This document shows, one piece after another, positions 40,210-48,626 of a stretch of DNA of 64,000 nucleotides (the stretch's first letter is position 1; each line of letters starts with the position of its first letter). This stretch comes from Pseudomonas sp. G2-4. Its GTDB lineage: Bacteria; Pseudomonadota; Gammaproteobacteria; Pseudomonadales; Pseudomonadaceae. Made by a program: the position numbers and the translations under genes. Below the pieces are notes generated by a model, which was given only the letters and a program-made list of their open reading frames with translations, made no database searches and was not told the origin of the DNA. Location of the stretch: positions 6,165,001 to 6,229,000 of the forward strand of contig NZ_CP125957.1 in the NCBI RefSeq assembly GCF_030064125.1, written 5' to 3'.

Positions 40210-41016
40210 TTATTGAGCCCAACGCAATTGCGTGGGCAAGGGTGAAACGGGTTCGGGTTCCGGCGGTTGGCCAGGTAAGGACAGCACGCGGTTGAGGACT
40301 TCGGCTTCCAAAGTTGCCAGACGGTGAGAGCCGCGAATCCTTGGACGTGGCAGGTCAATGAGCAAATCGAGGCCGATCTGGCCGTCCTCGATCAGGATCA
40401 CCCTATCGGCGATTGCCACGGCTTCACTGACGTCATGGGTCACCAGCAGCACGGTAAATCCGTGTTGCTGCCACAAGCGCTCGATCAGTTGCTGCATCTC
40501 GATGCGGGTCAGGGCGTCCAACGCGCCCAAGGGTTCGTCGAGCAACAGCAGGCGCGGTTGATGAATCAGCGCGCGGGCCAGGGCCACCCGTTGCTTCTGT
40601 CCGCCGGACAGCGCCGCCGGCCACTCATGGGTGCGATCAGCCAGGCCCACCGCGTCCAGTGCCTGCAACGCTTGCGGCCGCCAGTTGCCTTTGAGGCCGA
40701 GGCCGACGTTATCGATGTTTTTTTTCCAGGGCAGCAAACGTGCCTCCTGGAACATCAGTCGGGTGTCTTCCCGTGCGTCACTTAAAGACGCCGAGCCGGC
40801 CAACAGCTCGCCGCCCGTGGGCTGATCGAGGCCAGCCAACAAGCGCAGCAAGGTACTTTTGCCGCAACCGCTGCGACCCACCACGGCGACGAACTGCCCG
40901 GCAGGGATATGCAGATCGATCTCCCGCAGCACCTGGCGCGAGCCGAAGGTTTTTTGCAGCTTGCGCACCGCCAGCGGGATGCCTCGCAGCAGGCGCGGAG
41001 GTTGTTGGGCGGTCAT
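40210..41016 (-). CDS. ssuB: sulfonate ABC transporter ATP-binding protein
   Basis: A 268-residue ATPase of the aliphatic sulfonate importer. Walker [10 protein letters not shown] at 47-55, signature LSGGQKQ near 139-145 and Walker [13 protein letters not shown] near 160-171, with the H-loop in VTHDVSEA. It drives the SsuC permease. It overlaps ssuC by 4 bp. Confidence 0.95.
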   Translation of the reverse strand: MTAQQPPRLLRGIPLAVRKLQKTFGSRQVLREIDLHIPAGQFVAVVGRSGCGKSTLLRLLAGLDQPTGGELLAGSASLSDAREDTRLMFQEARLLPWKKNIDNVGLGLKGNWRPQALQALDAVGLADRTHEWPAALSGGQKQRVALARALIHQPRLLLLDEPLGALDALTRIEMQQLIERLWQQHGFTVLLVTHDVSEAVAIADRVILIEDGQIGLDLLIDLPRPRIRGSHRLATLEAEVLNRVLSLPGQPPEPEPVSPLPTQLRWAQ

Positions 41017-41795
41017 GCGACACCTCCCTTGTTCACTTGATACGCCGGATGCCAGCGCAGCCAGACCCGCTCAAGCCCACGGGCTGCAAGGTCGGCCAAT
41101 TTGCCGAGTACGGCGTAGAGAAGAATCGACAGCACCACCACATCGGTCTGCAAAAATTCCCGGGCATTCATTGCCAGGTAACCAATGCCGGAGCTGGCGG
41201 AAATGGTTTCCGCCACGATCAGCGTCAGCCACATGAAGCCCAACGCAAACCGCACACCCACCAGGATCGAAGGCAAGGCCCCCGGCAGGATCACTTGGCG
41301 AAACAGGCTGAAACCGGACAAGCCATAGCTGCGGGACATTTCCACCAGTGCCGGATCGACGTTGCGGATCCCGTGGTAGGTGTTGAGGTAGATCGGAAAC
41401 AGCGTGCCCAGGGCCACCAGGAAAATCTTCGCCGACTCGTCGATGCCGAACCACAGGATCACCAGCGGAATCAGCGCCAGGTGCGGGATGTTCCGGACCA
41501 TTTGCACCGAACTGTCCAGCAGACGCTCACCCCATTTCGACAGGCCAGTGATGAAACCCAGGGCCAGGCCGATGCCGCCACCGATCAAGAAGCCGACCGC
41601 TGCCCGCCAACTGCTGATGGCCAGATGTGTCCAGATCTCGCCGCTGCGTACCAGGCTCACCCCGGCTTCGATCACAGCCACGGGTGCCGGCAGGATCCGT
41701 GTGGATAACCAGCCCGCCGACACCGACAGTTGCCAGACCGCCAGCAGCAACAGCGGCACCGCCCACGGGGCCAGGTTGTGGATAACTTTTTTCAT
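41013..41795 (-). CDS. ssuC: sulfonate ABC transporter permease
   Basis: A 260-residue permease with six predicted membrane segments and an EAA-like cytoplasmic loop ([20 protein letters not shown] near 160-180). The start at 41795 has GAGG upstream; a longer in-frame ATG at 41852 would overlap the ssuD stop region. It ends inside the first codons of ssuB (4-bp overlap). Confidence 0.94.
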   Translation of the reverse strand: MKKVIHNLAPWAVPLLLLAVWQLSVSAGWLSTRILPAPVAVIEAGVSLVRSGEIWTHLAISSWRAAVGFLIGGGIGLALGFITGLSKWGERLLDSSVQMVRNIPHLALIPLVILWFGIDESAKIFLVALGTLFPIYLNTYHGIRNVDPALVEMSRSYGLSGFSLFRQVILPGALPSILVGVRFALGFMWLTLIVAETISASSGIGYLAMNAREFLQTDVVVLSILLYAVLGKLADLAARGLERVWLRWHPAYQVNKGGVA

Positions 41796-41802
41796 GGCCG
41801 CC

Positions 41803-42951
41803 TCAGCTCTGGGACGCGGCTTTAGGAAGGATGTCGTTGGCGACCATTTCACCGAAGGGGCTCACATAACCCTGGCTTTTCGGCAGTTCCGGACGCTCCA
41901 CGTCCAGGTGCGGAAACAGCAGCTCCGCCACACGGTAAGACTCTTCCAGGTGTGGATAACCGGAGAAGATGAACGTGTCGATCCCCAGCTCAGCGTATTC
42001 CTTGACCCGCGCCGCCACGGTCGGGCCATCGCCCACCAGCGCCGTACCGGCACCGCCGCGAACCAGGCCGACACCGGCCCAGAGGTTGGGGCTGACTTCC
42101 AGCTTGTCGCGGCTGCCACCGTGCAAGGCGGCCATGCGTTGCTGGCCCACCGAATCGAATCGCGCCAGGGAGGCCTGGGCCCGGGTGATGGTTTCGTCGT
42201 CCAGGTGGGAAATCAGCCGGTTGGCCGCTTGCCAAGCTTCGGCATTGGTTTCCCGCACGATCACATGCAGGCGGATACCGAAACGTACGGTACGCCCGAG
42301 CTTCGCCGCCTTGGCGCGCACCTGGGCGATTTTTTCCGCAACGGCTGCGGGCGGCTCGCCCCAAGTCAGCACCATTTCCACTTGCTCAGCCGCCAAGTCC
42401 TGGGCAGCTTCCGACGAGCCTCCGAAATACAGCGGCGGACGCGGTTGCTGGATCGGCGGATAGAGCAGTTTGGCGCCCTTCACACTGATGTGTTCGCCGT
42501 CGTAATCCACAGTCTCGCCTTCCAACACCCGGCGCCAGATGCGGGTGAATTCCACCGACGCCTGATAGCGCTGCTCATGGTCCAGGAACAGGCCGTCGCC
42601 GGCCAGTTCGTCGGGGTCGCCACCGGTCACCAGATTGAACAGCGCACGCCCACCGGACAACCGGTCCAGGGTCGCCGCCTGACGCGCCGCCACCGTCGGG
42701 GAAATGATCCCGGGGCGCAGGGCAACAAGAAACTTCAGGCGCTGGGTCACCGGAATCAGCGAAGCAGCCACCAGCCAGGAGTCCTCGCAGGAACGCCCGG
42801 TGGGAATCAGCACGCCCCCAAAACCCAGTCGATCCGCCGCCTGGGCGATCTGTTGCAAGTAGCCGTGATCGACGGCGCGGGCGCCTTCGGCGGTGCCAAG
42901 GTAATGGCCGTCACCATGGGTAGGCAGGAACCAGAAAATATTGAGGCTCAT
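41803..42951 (-). CDS. ssuD: FMNH2-dependent alkanesulfonate monooxygenase
   Basis: A 382-residue bacterial-luciferase-like monooxygenase. With FMNH2 supplied by SsuE it converts an alkanesulfonate plus oxygen to the aldehyde and sulfite. [12 protein letters not shown] near 9-20 and [12 protein letters not shown] near 190-200 fit the SsuD fold; [12 protein letters not shown] near 287-298 is the conserved Arg-rich active-site lid region. AGGAG lies ahead of the ATG, 24 bp after ssuA. Confidence 0.96.
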   Translation of the reverse strand: MSLNIFWFLPTHGDGHYLGTAEGARAVDHGYLQQIAQAADRLGFGGVLIPTGRSCEDSWLVAASLIPVTQRLKFLVALRPGIISPTVAARQAATLDRLSGGRALFNLVTGGDPDELAGDGLFLDHEQRYQASVEFTRIWRRVLEGETVDYDGEHISVKGAKLLYPPIQQPRPPLYFGGSSEAAQDLAAEQVEMVLTWGEPPAAVAEKIAQVRAKAAKLGRTVRFGIRLHVIVRETNAEAWQAANRLISHLDDETITRAQASLARFDSVGQQRMAALHGGSRDKLEVSPNLWAGVGLVRGGAGTALVGDGPTVAARVKEYAELGIDTFIFSGYPHLEESYRVAELLFPHLDVERPELPKSQGYVSPFGEMVANDILPKAASQS

Positions 42952-42975
42952 GGAGTGGTCTCCTAAGGAATCGAA

Positions 42976-43941
42976 TTATTGCGCGGTCGCAACGGCTGCC
43001 GGCGGCGTCCAGATCACGTCCTTGATGCTCAAGGGCTTGGGAATCAATTTGAGCTGGTAGAAGCTGTCGGCGATTTTCTGCTGCGCCGCCACCACTTCCG
43101 GCGTGAGGAACAACGCCCCGTAGCCTTGGCGCTTCACCGACGTGAGGGTGATGTCGGCAGGCAGGCCGAGCAGCGGCGATACCTGTTTGGTCACGTCTTC
43201 AGGGTTGGCCCTGGACCACTCGCCCACCGCGCGTACTTCTTCCACCAAGGCGGTGATGACCTGGGGATTTTTTTGCGCATAAGGTTGGGTGGCGAGGTAG
43301 AACTGATGGTTGTCGACGATGCCCTTGCCATCACGCAGGGTGCGCGCCTGCAGCTGTTGTTCGGCAGCAGCCTGGTACGGATCCCAGATCACCCAGGCGT
43401 CGACGCTGCCACGCTCGAACGCGGCGCGGGCGTCGGCCGGCGGCAGGAAAACGGTCTGGATATCGGAATACTTGAGGCCGGCATCTTCCAGCGCCCGCAC
43501 CAGCAGATAGTGAACGTTGGAGCCCTTGTTCAGCACAACTTTCTTGCCCTTGAGGTCTTGCACCGACTGGATAGGAGACCCCTTGGGCACCAGGATGGCC
43601 TCGCTGGCGGGCGCTGGCGGCTCGTAGGCGACGTAGAGCAGATCGGCGCCCGCCGCCTGGGCGAACACCGGCGGAGTTTCACCGGTCACGCCGAAGTCGA
43701 TGGAGCCGACGTTCAAGCCTTCAAGCAGTTGCGGACCGCCGGGGAATTCGGTCCATTGCACGTCTACGCCTTGGGCGGCGAGGCGTTTCTCCAAAGAACC
43801 CTTGGCCTTGAGCAGCACCAGGGTGCCGTATTTCTGATAACCGATCCGCAAAGTCTCGGCTTGAGCCTGGGTAACGACGCCGAAGGACACAGCCGCAGCA
43901 AACAGAGCGACCAGCCCGCGACGCAAAATGACAGTGCGCAT
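42976..43941 (-). CDS. ssuA: sulfonate-binding periplasmic protein
   Basis: A 321-residue binding protein with a ~28-residue signal peptide ending AQAET. It delivers organosulfonates to SsuBC. GYQKYG, FGVTGETPPVF and DAWVIWDPY are typical of SsuA/TauA binding proteins. Strong ribosome site (AAGGAG). It lies 90 bp downstream of ssuE. Confidence 0.95.
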   Translation of the reverse strand: MRTVILRRGLVALFAAAVSFGVVTQAQAETLRIGYQKYGTLVLLKAKGSLEKRLAAQGVDVQWTEFPGGPQLLEGLNVGSIDFGVTGETPPVFAQAAGADLLYVAYEPPAPASEAILVPKGSPIQSVQDLKGKKVVLNKGSNVHYLLVRALEDAGLKYSDIQTVFLPPADARAAFERGSVDAWVIWDPYQAAAEQQLQARTLRDGKGIVDNHQFYLATQPYAQKNPQVITALVEEVRAVGEWSRANPEDVTKQVSPLLGLPADITLTSVKRQGYGALFLTPEVVAAQQKIADSFYQLKLIPKPLSIKDVIWTPPAAVATAQ

Positions 43942-44031
43942 GGCGCCTCTCCTTTTTGCTGTGGGGTTTTGGCTGCACCTGCTGGGCCGTTGACGGCTGA
44001 GTAAGGTGAGTTGAATCAGGGATTACAGGGT

Positions 44032-44625
44032 TCAGATGCTCCAGCGAGCACTCAACAAACGTTCGTTCAACACGCCGGGGTCCAATGGCCTTGGGCGACG
44101 GGCCATGGCGCTGAAAAACTGCTCAAGGGCTTCGTCCAGGCGTTGTTGCAGGGCCGGCGCCAATTGCGCCTGGGCGCTGCCTTCGCCATAAGCGATCTGG
44201 CTGTCTTCGGCAAAAATCCCATGGAGCATTTCCTGGGCCTTGAGCGCCGACAGCACCGGCTTGAGGGCGTAATCCACCGCCAGCATGTGGGCGATGCTGC
44301 CGCCGGTGGCCATGGGCAACACCACCTTATGGGCCAGGGCCCGTTCGGGCAGAAGGTCCAGCACGGTCTTCAGCGCACCGGAAAAAGACGCCTTGTAGAC
44401 CGGCGTAGCGATCAGCAGGCCGTCGGCATTTTCAATCTGCTGGAGCAGGTCGACCACCTTCGGGCTGTCGAAGCGGGCATGAAGCAGGTCTTCGGCCGGG
44501 AAATCGCGCACCTGATAGCTGACGACCTCCACACCTTGTTGCTGCAACCAGCGCTGCGAACGCTCCAGTAGCACTCCGGAACGGGAGCGTTGACTGGGAC
44601 TGCCACCGAGTGAGACGACCAACAT
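44032..44625 (-). CDS. ssuE: NADPH-dependent FMN reductase
   Basis: A 197-residue flavodoxin-like oxidoreductase that reduces FMN with NAD(P)H for Ssu[11 protein letters not shown] near 6-15 binds FMN phosphate, and [11 protein letters not shown] near 77-87 is the second FMN loop. First gene of the ssuEADCBF operon. The start at 44625 has AAGGA 9 nt upstream; an ATG at 44634 would sit directly on that ribosome site. Confidence 0.93.
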   Translation of the reverse strand: MLVVSLGGSPSQRSRSGVLLERSQRWLQQQGVEVVSYQVRDFPAEDLLHARFDSPKVVDLLQQIENADGLLIATPVYKASFSGALKTVLDLLPERALAHKVVLPMATGGSIAHMLAVDYALKPVLSALKAQEMLHGIFAEDSQIAYGEGSAQAQLAPALQQRLDEALEQFFSAMARRPRPLDPGVLNERLLSARWSI

Positions 44626-44702
44626 GCCGAGCATTCCTTAATGTCACGTGCGATTCGCGGCGGGCGATCTCGCTGTATGGGCAAACCATAACAGGGGATT
44701 TA

Positions 44703-44712
44703 TATATCTTTA
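44703..44712 (-). promoter_or_regulatory. shared AT-rich motif upstream of ssuE
   Basis: TATATCTTTA on the plus strand, 78-87 bp upstream of ssuE, recurs exactly 85-94 bp upstream of lsfA at 45659-45668. Equal spacing from two genes induced in sulfate starvation suggests a common activator site (CysB or Cbl type). Inference from position only. Confidence 0.4.
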
Positions 44713-44772
44713 AATCATATTTATTCATTTACTTATACGATATAGAGATATGCGATTGGCGTTTTTCAAGGC

Positions 44773-44797
44773 AAAAAAAAGGCCGTCGAAACGGCCA
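44773..44797 (-). terminator. intrinsic terminator of lsfA
   Basis: GGCCGT and ACGGCC pair in TCGAA, followed on the minus strand by eight T residues; it lies about 140 bp after the lsfA stop, beyond a REP pair, and ahead of the ssuE promoter region. Confidence 0.8.
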
Positions 44798-44823
44798 AAA
44801 CCCTTGGTGCACAGAGCCCCCCC

Positions 44824-44915
44824 CTGTGGGAGCGAGCTTGCTCGCGATAGCGTCGGATCTGCCAGCGTCGATGGCGACTGATACACCGCTATCGCGAGCA
44901 AGCTCGCTCCCACAG
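44824..44915. repeat. REP pair, GGGAGCGAGC type
   Basis: Two inverted REP cores in the 310-bp gap between ssuE and lsfA, upstream of the lsfA terminator. Together with the terminator and the shared motif it accounts for this gap; nothing else recognisable was seen. Confidence 0.9.
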
Positions 44916-44935
44916 GTTCAGGTTCAGGTTTTGCC

Positions 44936-45574
44936 TCAGCGGTTGGGCTGCGGGGTGAGGCGCAGGTAGGGCTTCACGGCGCGATAACCTTTGGGGAAGC
45001 GCTGTTTGAGCTCCTCTTCATCCTTGAGCGACGGCACGATCACCACTTCATCACCGTCCTGCCAGTTGGCCGGGGTGGCGACTTTGTAGTTGTCGGTCAG
45101 TTGCAAGGAATCGATCACCCGCAGGATTTCGTTGAAATTGCGCCCAGTGCTGGCCGGATAGGTAATGGTCAGGCGAACCTTCTTGTTCGGGTCAATCACG
45201 AACAACGAGCGCACGGTCAAGGTATCGCTGGCGTTAGGGTGGATCAGGTCGTACAGGTCAGAAACCTTGCGGTCGGCGTCGGCCAGGATCGGGAAATTGA
45301 CGACGGTGCCCTGGGTTTCGTTGATGTCCTCGATCCATTTCTGGTGCGAATCCACCGGGTCCACCGAAAGAGCAATGGCCTTGACCCCGCGCTTGGCGAA
45401 CTCATCCTTGAGCTTGGCGGTGAAACCCAGCTCGGTGGTGCACACCGGCGTGAAGTCCGCCGGGTGGGAAAACAGCACGCCCCAACTGTCACCGAGCCAT
45501 TCATGGAAGCGGATCTTGCCAGCGCTGGAATCCTGTTCGAAGTCGGGGGCGATGTCGCCGAGTCTGAGGCTCAT
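44936..45574 (-). CDS. lsfA: 1-Cys peroxiredoxin LsfA
   Basis: A 212-residue peroxiredoxin of the Prx6 type with peroxidatic Cys45 in FTPVCTTE and no resolving-cysteine CxxC partner. It reduces peroxides and, in pseudomonads, is induced when sulfate is replaced by organosulfur sources, fitting its position beside ssu. The start at 45574 has AGGAG; a longer in-frame ATG at 45706 has no ribosome site. Confidence 0.94.
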   Translation of the reverse strand: MSLRLGDIAPDFEQDSSAGKIRFHEWLGDSWGVLFSHPADFTPVCTTELGFTAKLKDEFAKRGVKAIALSVDPVDSHQKWIEDINETQGTVVNFPILADADRKVSDLYDLIHPNASDTLTVRSLFVIDPNKKVRLTITYPASTGRNFNEILRVIDSLQLTDNYKVATPANWQDGDEVVIVPSLKDEEELKQRFPKGYRAVKPYLRLTPQPNR

Positions 45575-45658
45575 GGTGCGGCTCCTGGGATGAGGTGATT
45601 GTGAGCCCAACTTTGCACCGGTTTCGATTGCTTTAAAAAGAATGAATACCCATTTATT

Positions 45659-45668
45659 TATATCTTTA
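45659..45668 (-). promoter_or_regulatory. shared AT-rich motif upstream of lsfA
   Basis: Second copy of TATATCTTTA, 85-94 bp before the lsfA start, within an AT-rich stretch. See the copy at 44703-44712. Confidence 0.4.
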
Positions 45669-45800
45669 CGGAATATAAAAAACTGTTCACTGGCGCCATT
45701 TCGCATACCGCCCCAAGATCTTCAGCGAGGTTCGAGATGGCCTCGAGTTGCTGAAAAGAGGAGAAGGTTCGGGAAAGGCTACAGGGGTGGGCCTGACCCG

Positions 45801-45848
45801 AAAACGCAAAAGCCCCGCCCGGCGTGTTGCCGGGCGGGGCTTTTTTTT
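45801..45848. terminator. terminator copy 1 flanking the MntA-HepT genes
   Basis: AGCCCCGCCCGGC and GCCGGGCGGGGCT form a perfect GC-rich stem with a T run on the plus strand (eight T). It is identical over 47 nt, bar one base, to 46763-46809. It sits upstream of the antitoxin/toxin genes and is not clearly the terminator of any local gene, since lsfA reads away from it. Confidence 0.88.
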
Positions 45849-45912
45849 GTTTTGTACCCACACTACGGAAATTGTTGACGCGATTTCAGGACGAGCGGCT
45901 AGGATAGGCAAC

Positions 45913-46308
45913 ATGAACGCTCAAGCCTTGTTGACTCATCTGCAAAACCATCTCCCCGGTCTGCTTGCGGTTTACCTGTTCGGTAGCCATGCACAGGGCA
46001 CCGCCGGGCCTGACAGTGATGTCGATTTGGCTGTGCTCTTGTCCGGCGAGGTTGACCCTGTGTCGTTATGGCAGCTTTCAGGGGATTTGGCGGATATCGC
46101 TGGCAGTCCGGTGGATCTGATTGACCTACGTGCGGCGACCACCGTCATGCAATATCAGGTCGTGACCCGAGGCCAGAGACTCTGGGCCAGAGACGTACAG
46201 GCGGGGTTGTTCGAGTGTTTTATTCTCAGCGAAAAGACCGCTCTCGACGAGGCTCGGGCAGGCCTGCTCAAGGATATTCAGGAAGAAGGCAGCGTGTATG
46301 GCCGATGA
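45913..46308 (+). CDS. mntA: MntA-type nucleotidyltransferase antitoxin
   Basis: A 131-residue minimal nucleotidyltransferase. GSHAQGTAGPDSDVDLAV at 24-41 matches the GSx10DxD active site. MntA AMPylates its partner toxin HepT at a tyrosine near the RNase site. The start at 45913 follows a short leader; an in-frame upstream ATG at 45748 runs through the terminator and is unlikely. It overlaps hepT by 11 bp. Confidence 0.9.
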   Translation: MNAQALLTHLQNHLPGLLAVYLFGSHAQGTAGPDSDVDLAVLLSGEVDPVSLWQLSGDLADIAGSPVDLIDLRAATTVMQYQVVTRGQRLWARDVQAGLFECFILSEKTALDEARAGLLKDIQEEGSVYGR

Positions 46309-46726
46309 CGTACTGATCAATAAAGCAGCGAGTATCGAGCGTTGCGTCGCCCGGGTGCGGGAGGAATACGAGAAGGATCCCACTACCTTCGCCACTGATT
46401 TCACTCGCCAGGATTCGGCTGTTCTGAATATCCAGCGTGCATGTGAAGCGGCGCTGGATATGGGGCAGCATTTGATTCGACGTGAGCGATTGGGTGTCCC
46501 GCAAAGCTCCCGGGATGTGTTCGAGTTGCTTTTCCAAAGTGGCTGGGTGGAAGAAGGTTTGGTGAAAATTCTGAAGAACATGGTGGGCTTCAGGAACATC
46601 GCCGTGCATGACTATCAAGCTCTGCAACTGCCGATCATGGTTGCGATCATTACCCAGCACTTGGGGGATTTCCTGGCGTTCAGCGCGTTCATCCTGCGTA
46701 AGGACGCGTCGGAGTCCGCGCGATAA
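46298..46726 (+). CDS. hepT: HepT-type HEPN ribonuclease toxin
   Basis: A 142-residue HEPN (DUF86) protein. RNIAVHDY near 103-110 matches RX4HXY: Arg and His form the RNase site and the Tyr is the residue AMPylated by MntA in characterised pairs. Overlap with mntA (11 bp) and the order nucleotidyltransferase-toxin are standard. The motif is intact, so the toxin is probably active. The gene is followed after ~37 bp by the second terminator copy. Confidence 0.9.
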   Translation: MADDVLINKAASIERCVARVREEYEKDPTTFATDFTRQDSAVLNIQRACEAALDMGQHLIRRERLGVPQSSRDVFELLFQSGWVEEGLVKILKNMVGFRNIAVHDYQALQLPIMVAIITQHLGDFLAFSAFILRKDASESAR

Positions 46727-46762
46727 CGGTGGGAGCACGGAGCGGAACCTGCTACGTGCCCA

Positions 46763-46809
46763 AAAACGCAAAAGCCCCGCCCGGCGTGCTGCCGGGCGGG
46801 GCTTTTTTT
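46763..46809. terminator. terminator copy 2, shared by hepT and oprD
   Basis: Perfect GC stem with a T run on both strands; on the minus strand it lies 14 nt after the oprD stop and on the plus strand 36 nt after hepT. Differs from copy 1 at one position in the loop (T at 45827 versus C at 46789). Confidence 0.9.
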
Positions 46810-46822
46810 GCTTCGCTACGTC

Positions 46823-48154
46823 TTACATGAAGTTGTAAGTGTAGTTGAAGATCAGGCGGGTCTGATCACGGTCGGCGCCGGAACCGCTACCGGTACCGCG
46901 ATAAGAGCCGTGACGCAGGGTGGTACCAAAACCTTTCAGAGCACCTTGCTGGACGACGTAATCCAAGCGCATGTCGCGTTCCCACTCGGACGAATCGCTA
47001 CCACCAGCGGTCGTGGCCTTGATGCTTTCACCATGCAAGTAGGCCACGGCGGCTTTCAGGCCAGGAACGCCCAGACCGGTGAAGTCATAGGAGTATTGAC
47101 CGAAGGTAGTGTTTTCACCGGCACGGACGAATGCGTTGATCATGCTATCGGTGAACAGGTAGAAGCTCGAACCACCGGCACCTTCATTTCGGCCGTTGCC
47201 GTCAAGCACGCTGCCCTGGTTCAGGTAAACGAAACCACCGTCATCACCGACTTGCTGATGACCCAACATGAAGGCACTGCCACCCAGGGTGTAGGTGAAC
47301 ATGGCGCTCCAGGTTTTGTTATCGACCTCCCCTGGGTTCTTGGCATAGCCACCGTTGTTATCGAACCTATAGCCCGCATCGCCGTTGCGGCCATCCGAAC
47401 TGCTGTCGAAGTAACGCAGGTCGGTCTTGAACGACTGGCCTTCAGTGATTGGGAAAACATGTACAGCACCCAGGAAGTGCTGCTTGTAGTAGTCCTGCAG
47501 GTTGGCATAGTAGTACTGCAGGGTCAGGTCTTTGGTGACCTTCCAGTCAGCACCAGCGTAGCGGAACTGATTGCTTTCCTCGCTACCACCAGATACCGCC
47601 AAACCGGTCCTGTTGCTAGACGCACGGCCAACAGCATGTTCCAACTGACCGGCGTTGATAGTCACATTGTCGATTTCTTTGGAGGTGATGGTGCCGCCAT
47701 CAAAGGTTTGCGGCAGCAGACGACCATCACTGGCAACCAGAATCGGCAGGTTTGGCGCCAAGGCGCCACCCAGATGGGCTTCGGTCTTGGAGAAAAGCGC
47801 CTTTACGTTACCCGACAGACGACTCCAGTTATGTACAGCCGAACCGTCTGTGTCACTCGGAACGAAGGTGTTGCTATTCGGATGCTGGCCTTTACCACCA
47901 TCGAGATGGATACCAACTAAGGCCTGGGCATCGATACCAAAACCAACAACGCCTTGAGTAAAGCCGGACTTGTAGTCGAACTTCAGGCCAGTAGCCGTCT
48001 CACGCTGGTCTGCAGCGCCTTCACGGTTATCGTTATCAAAGTACAGGGTGCGGGAACTGACAGACGCCTTGCTGTCTTCAATAAAACCAGCGGCGCTTGC
48101 CTGCTGGGCCAAAACCCCAACGGCCACGGCCAGTGCCAAGGTGGACTTGTTCAT
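46823..48154 (-). CDS. OprD family outer-membrane porin
   Basis: A 443-residue precursor with a ~21-residue signal peptide (ending AQQASA). It forms an 18-strand beta barrel of the OprD/OccD-OccK kind, specific for basic amino acids or small carboxylates; the exact substrate class cannot be told. C-terminal F-N-F-M fits outer-membrane insertion. Base composition is lower in GC than its neighbours, usual for abundant porins. The start at 48154 follows an AGGAG-like run; an upstream in-frame ATG at 48259 would extend past the signal peptide. Confidence 0.9.
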   Translation of the reverse strand: MNKSTLALAVAVGVLAQQASAAGFIEDSKASVSSRTLYFDNDNREGAADQRETATGLKFDYKSGFTQGVVGFGIDAQALVGIHLDGGKGQHPNSNTFVPSDTDGSAVHNWSRLSGNVKALFSKTEAHLGGALAPNLPILVASDGRLLPQTFDGGTITSKEIDNVTINAGQLEHAVGRASSNRTGLAVSGGSEESNQFRYAGADWKVTKDLTLQYYYANLQDYYKQHFLGAVHVFPITEGQSFKTDLRYFDSSSDGRNGDAGYRFDNNGGYAKNPGEVDNKTWSAMFTYTLGGSAFMLGHQQVGDDGGFVYLNQGSVLDGNGRNEGAGGSSFYLFTDSMINAFVRAGENTTFGQYSYDFTGLGVPGLKAAVAYLHGESIKATTAGGSDSSEWERDMRLDYVVQQGALKGFGTTLRHGSYRGTGSGSGADRDQTRLIFNYTYNFM

Positions 48155-48626
48155 GCTTCGCTCCTCTCGTTTTCTAATTCTTGTGTATCTGTGGCTCCGG
48201 ATCGAACGCCCGGAATCCGCGGATGCGCGATTAGCGCCAGACCGTGACTTGCAAGTCAATCGTAACCATTTGTGACTACGACTATGGTCTAACCCTGCTA
48301 CACCGGCCCGCAGGATAATGGATTCTTTATAATTCCAAAAAGAATTGTTTCAGTAGTTTTCAGCTCATTTCGACATATGGGTGCCATCACAGCACCATCA
48401 GGCCGTGACATGACTTATCGGCAACGCAGGGAATTTACTGAACGATGATTCGTCGGGAATTTACGAGGCCCGCGAATACTTGGCGACGAGATAGGTTACC
48501 GCGCCTCCTGCGCCTTCGATCCTGTCACGACAGCTCCCGCATGCCGCGATCTTGACGTGTTCCAGACTAGCTGCTCATTGTCTGAAATCAAGAAGATCGC
48601 GGCTGCGCAAGTTTTCTTAAGGCCGC
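48155..48626. other. oprD-argA intergenic region
   Basis: A 472-bp gap. Next to oprD it is AT-rich, with AATTC-N5-GAATT (48331-48346) as a possible operator and a run of A/T that probably includes the oprD promoter. Near argA there is an 11-bp inverted repeat GCCGCGATCTT/AAGATCGCGGC (48543-48553 with 48593-48603) with a 39-bp loop, which lacks a T tract. No gene or REP element was seen in the rest. Confidence 0.55.

Noticed and set aside
45658..45861. A 67-codon minus-strand frame upstream of lsfA
   Set aside because: Part of it reads like a helix, but it runs through terminator copy 1 and has no ribosome site or family match.
46808..47920. A 370-codon plus-strand frame
   Set aside because: Antisense to the OprD porin, whose signal peptide and barrel pattern are clear.
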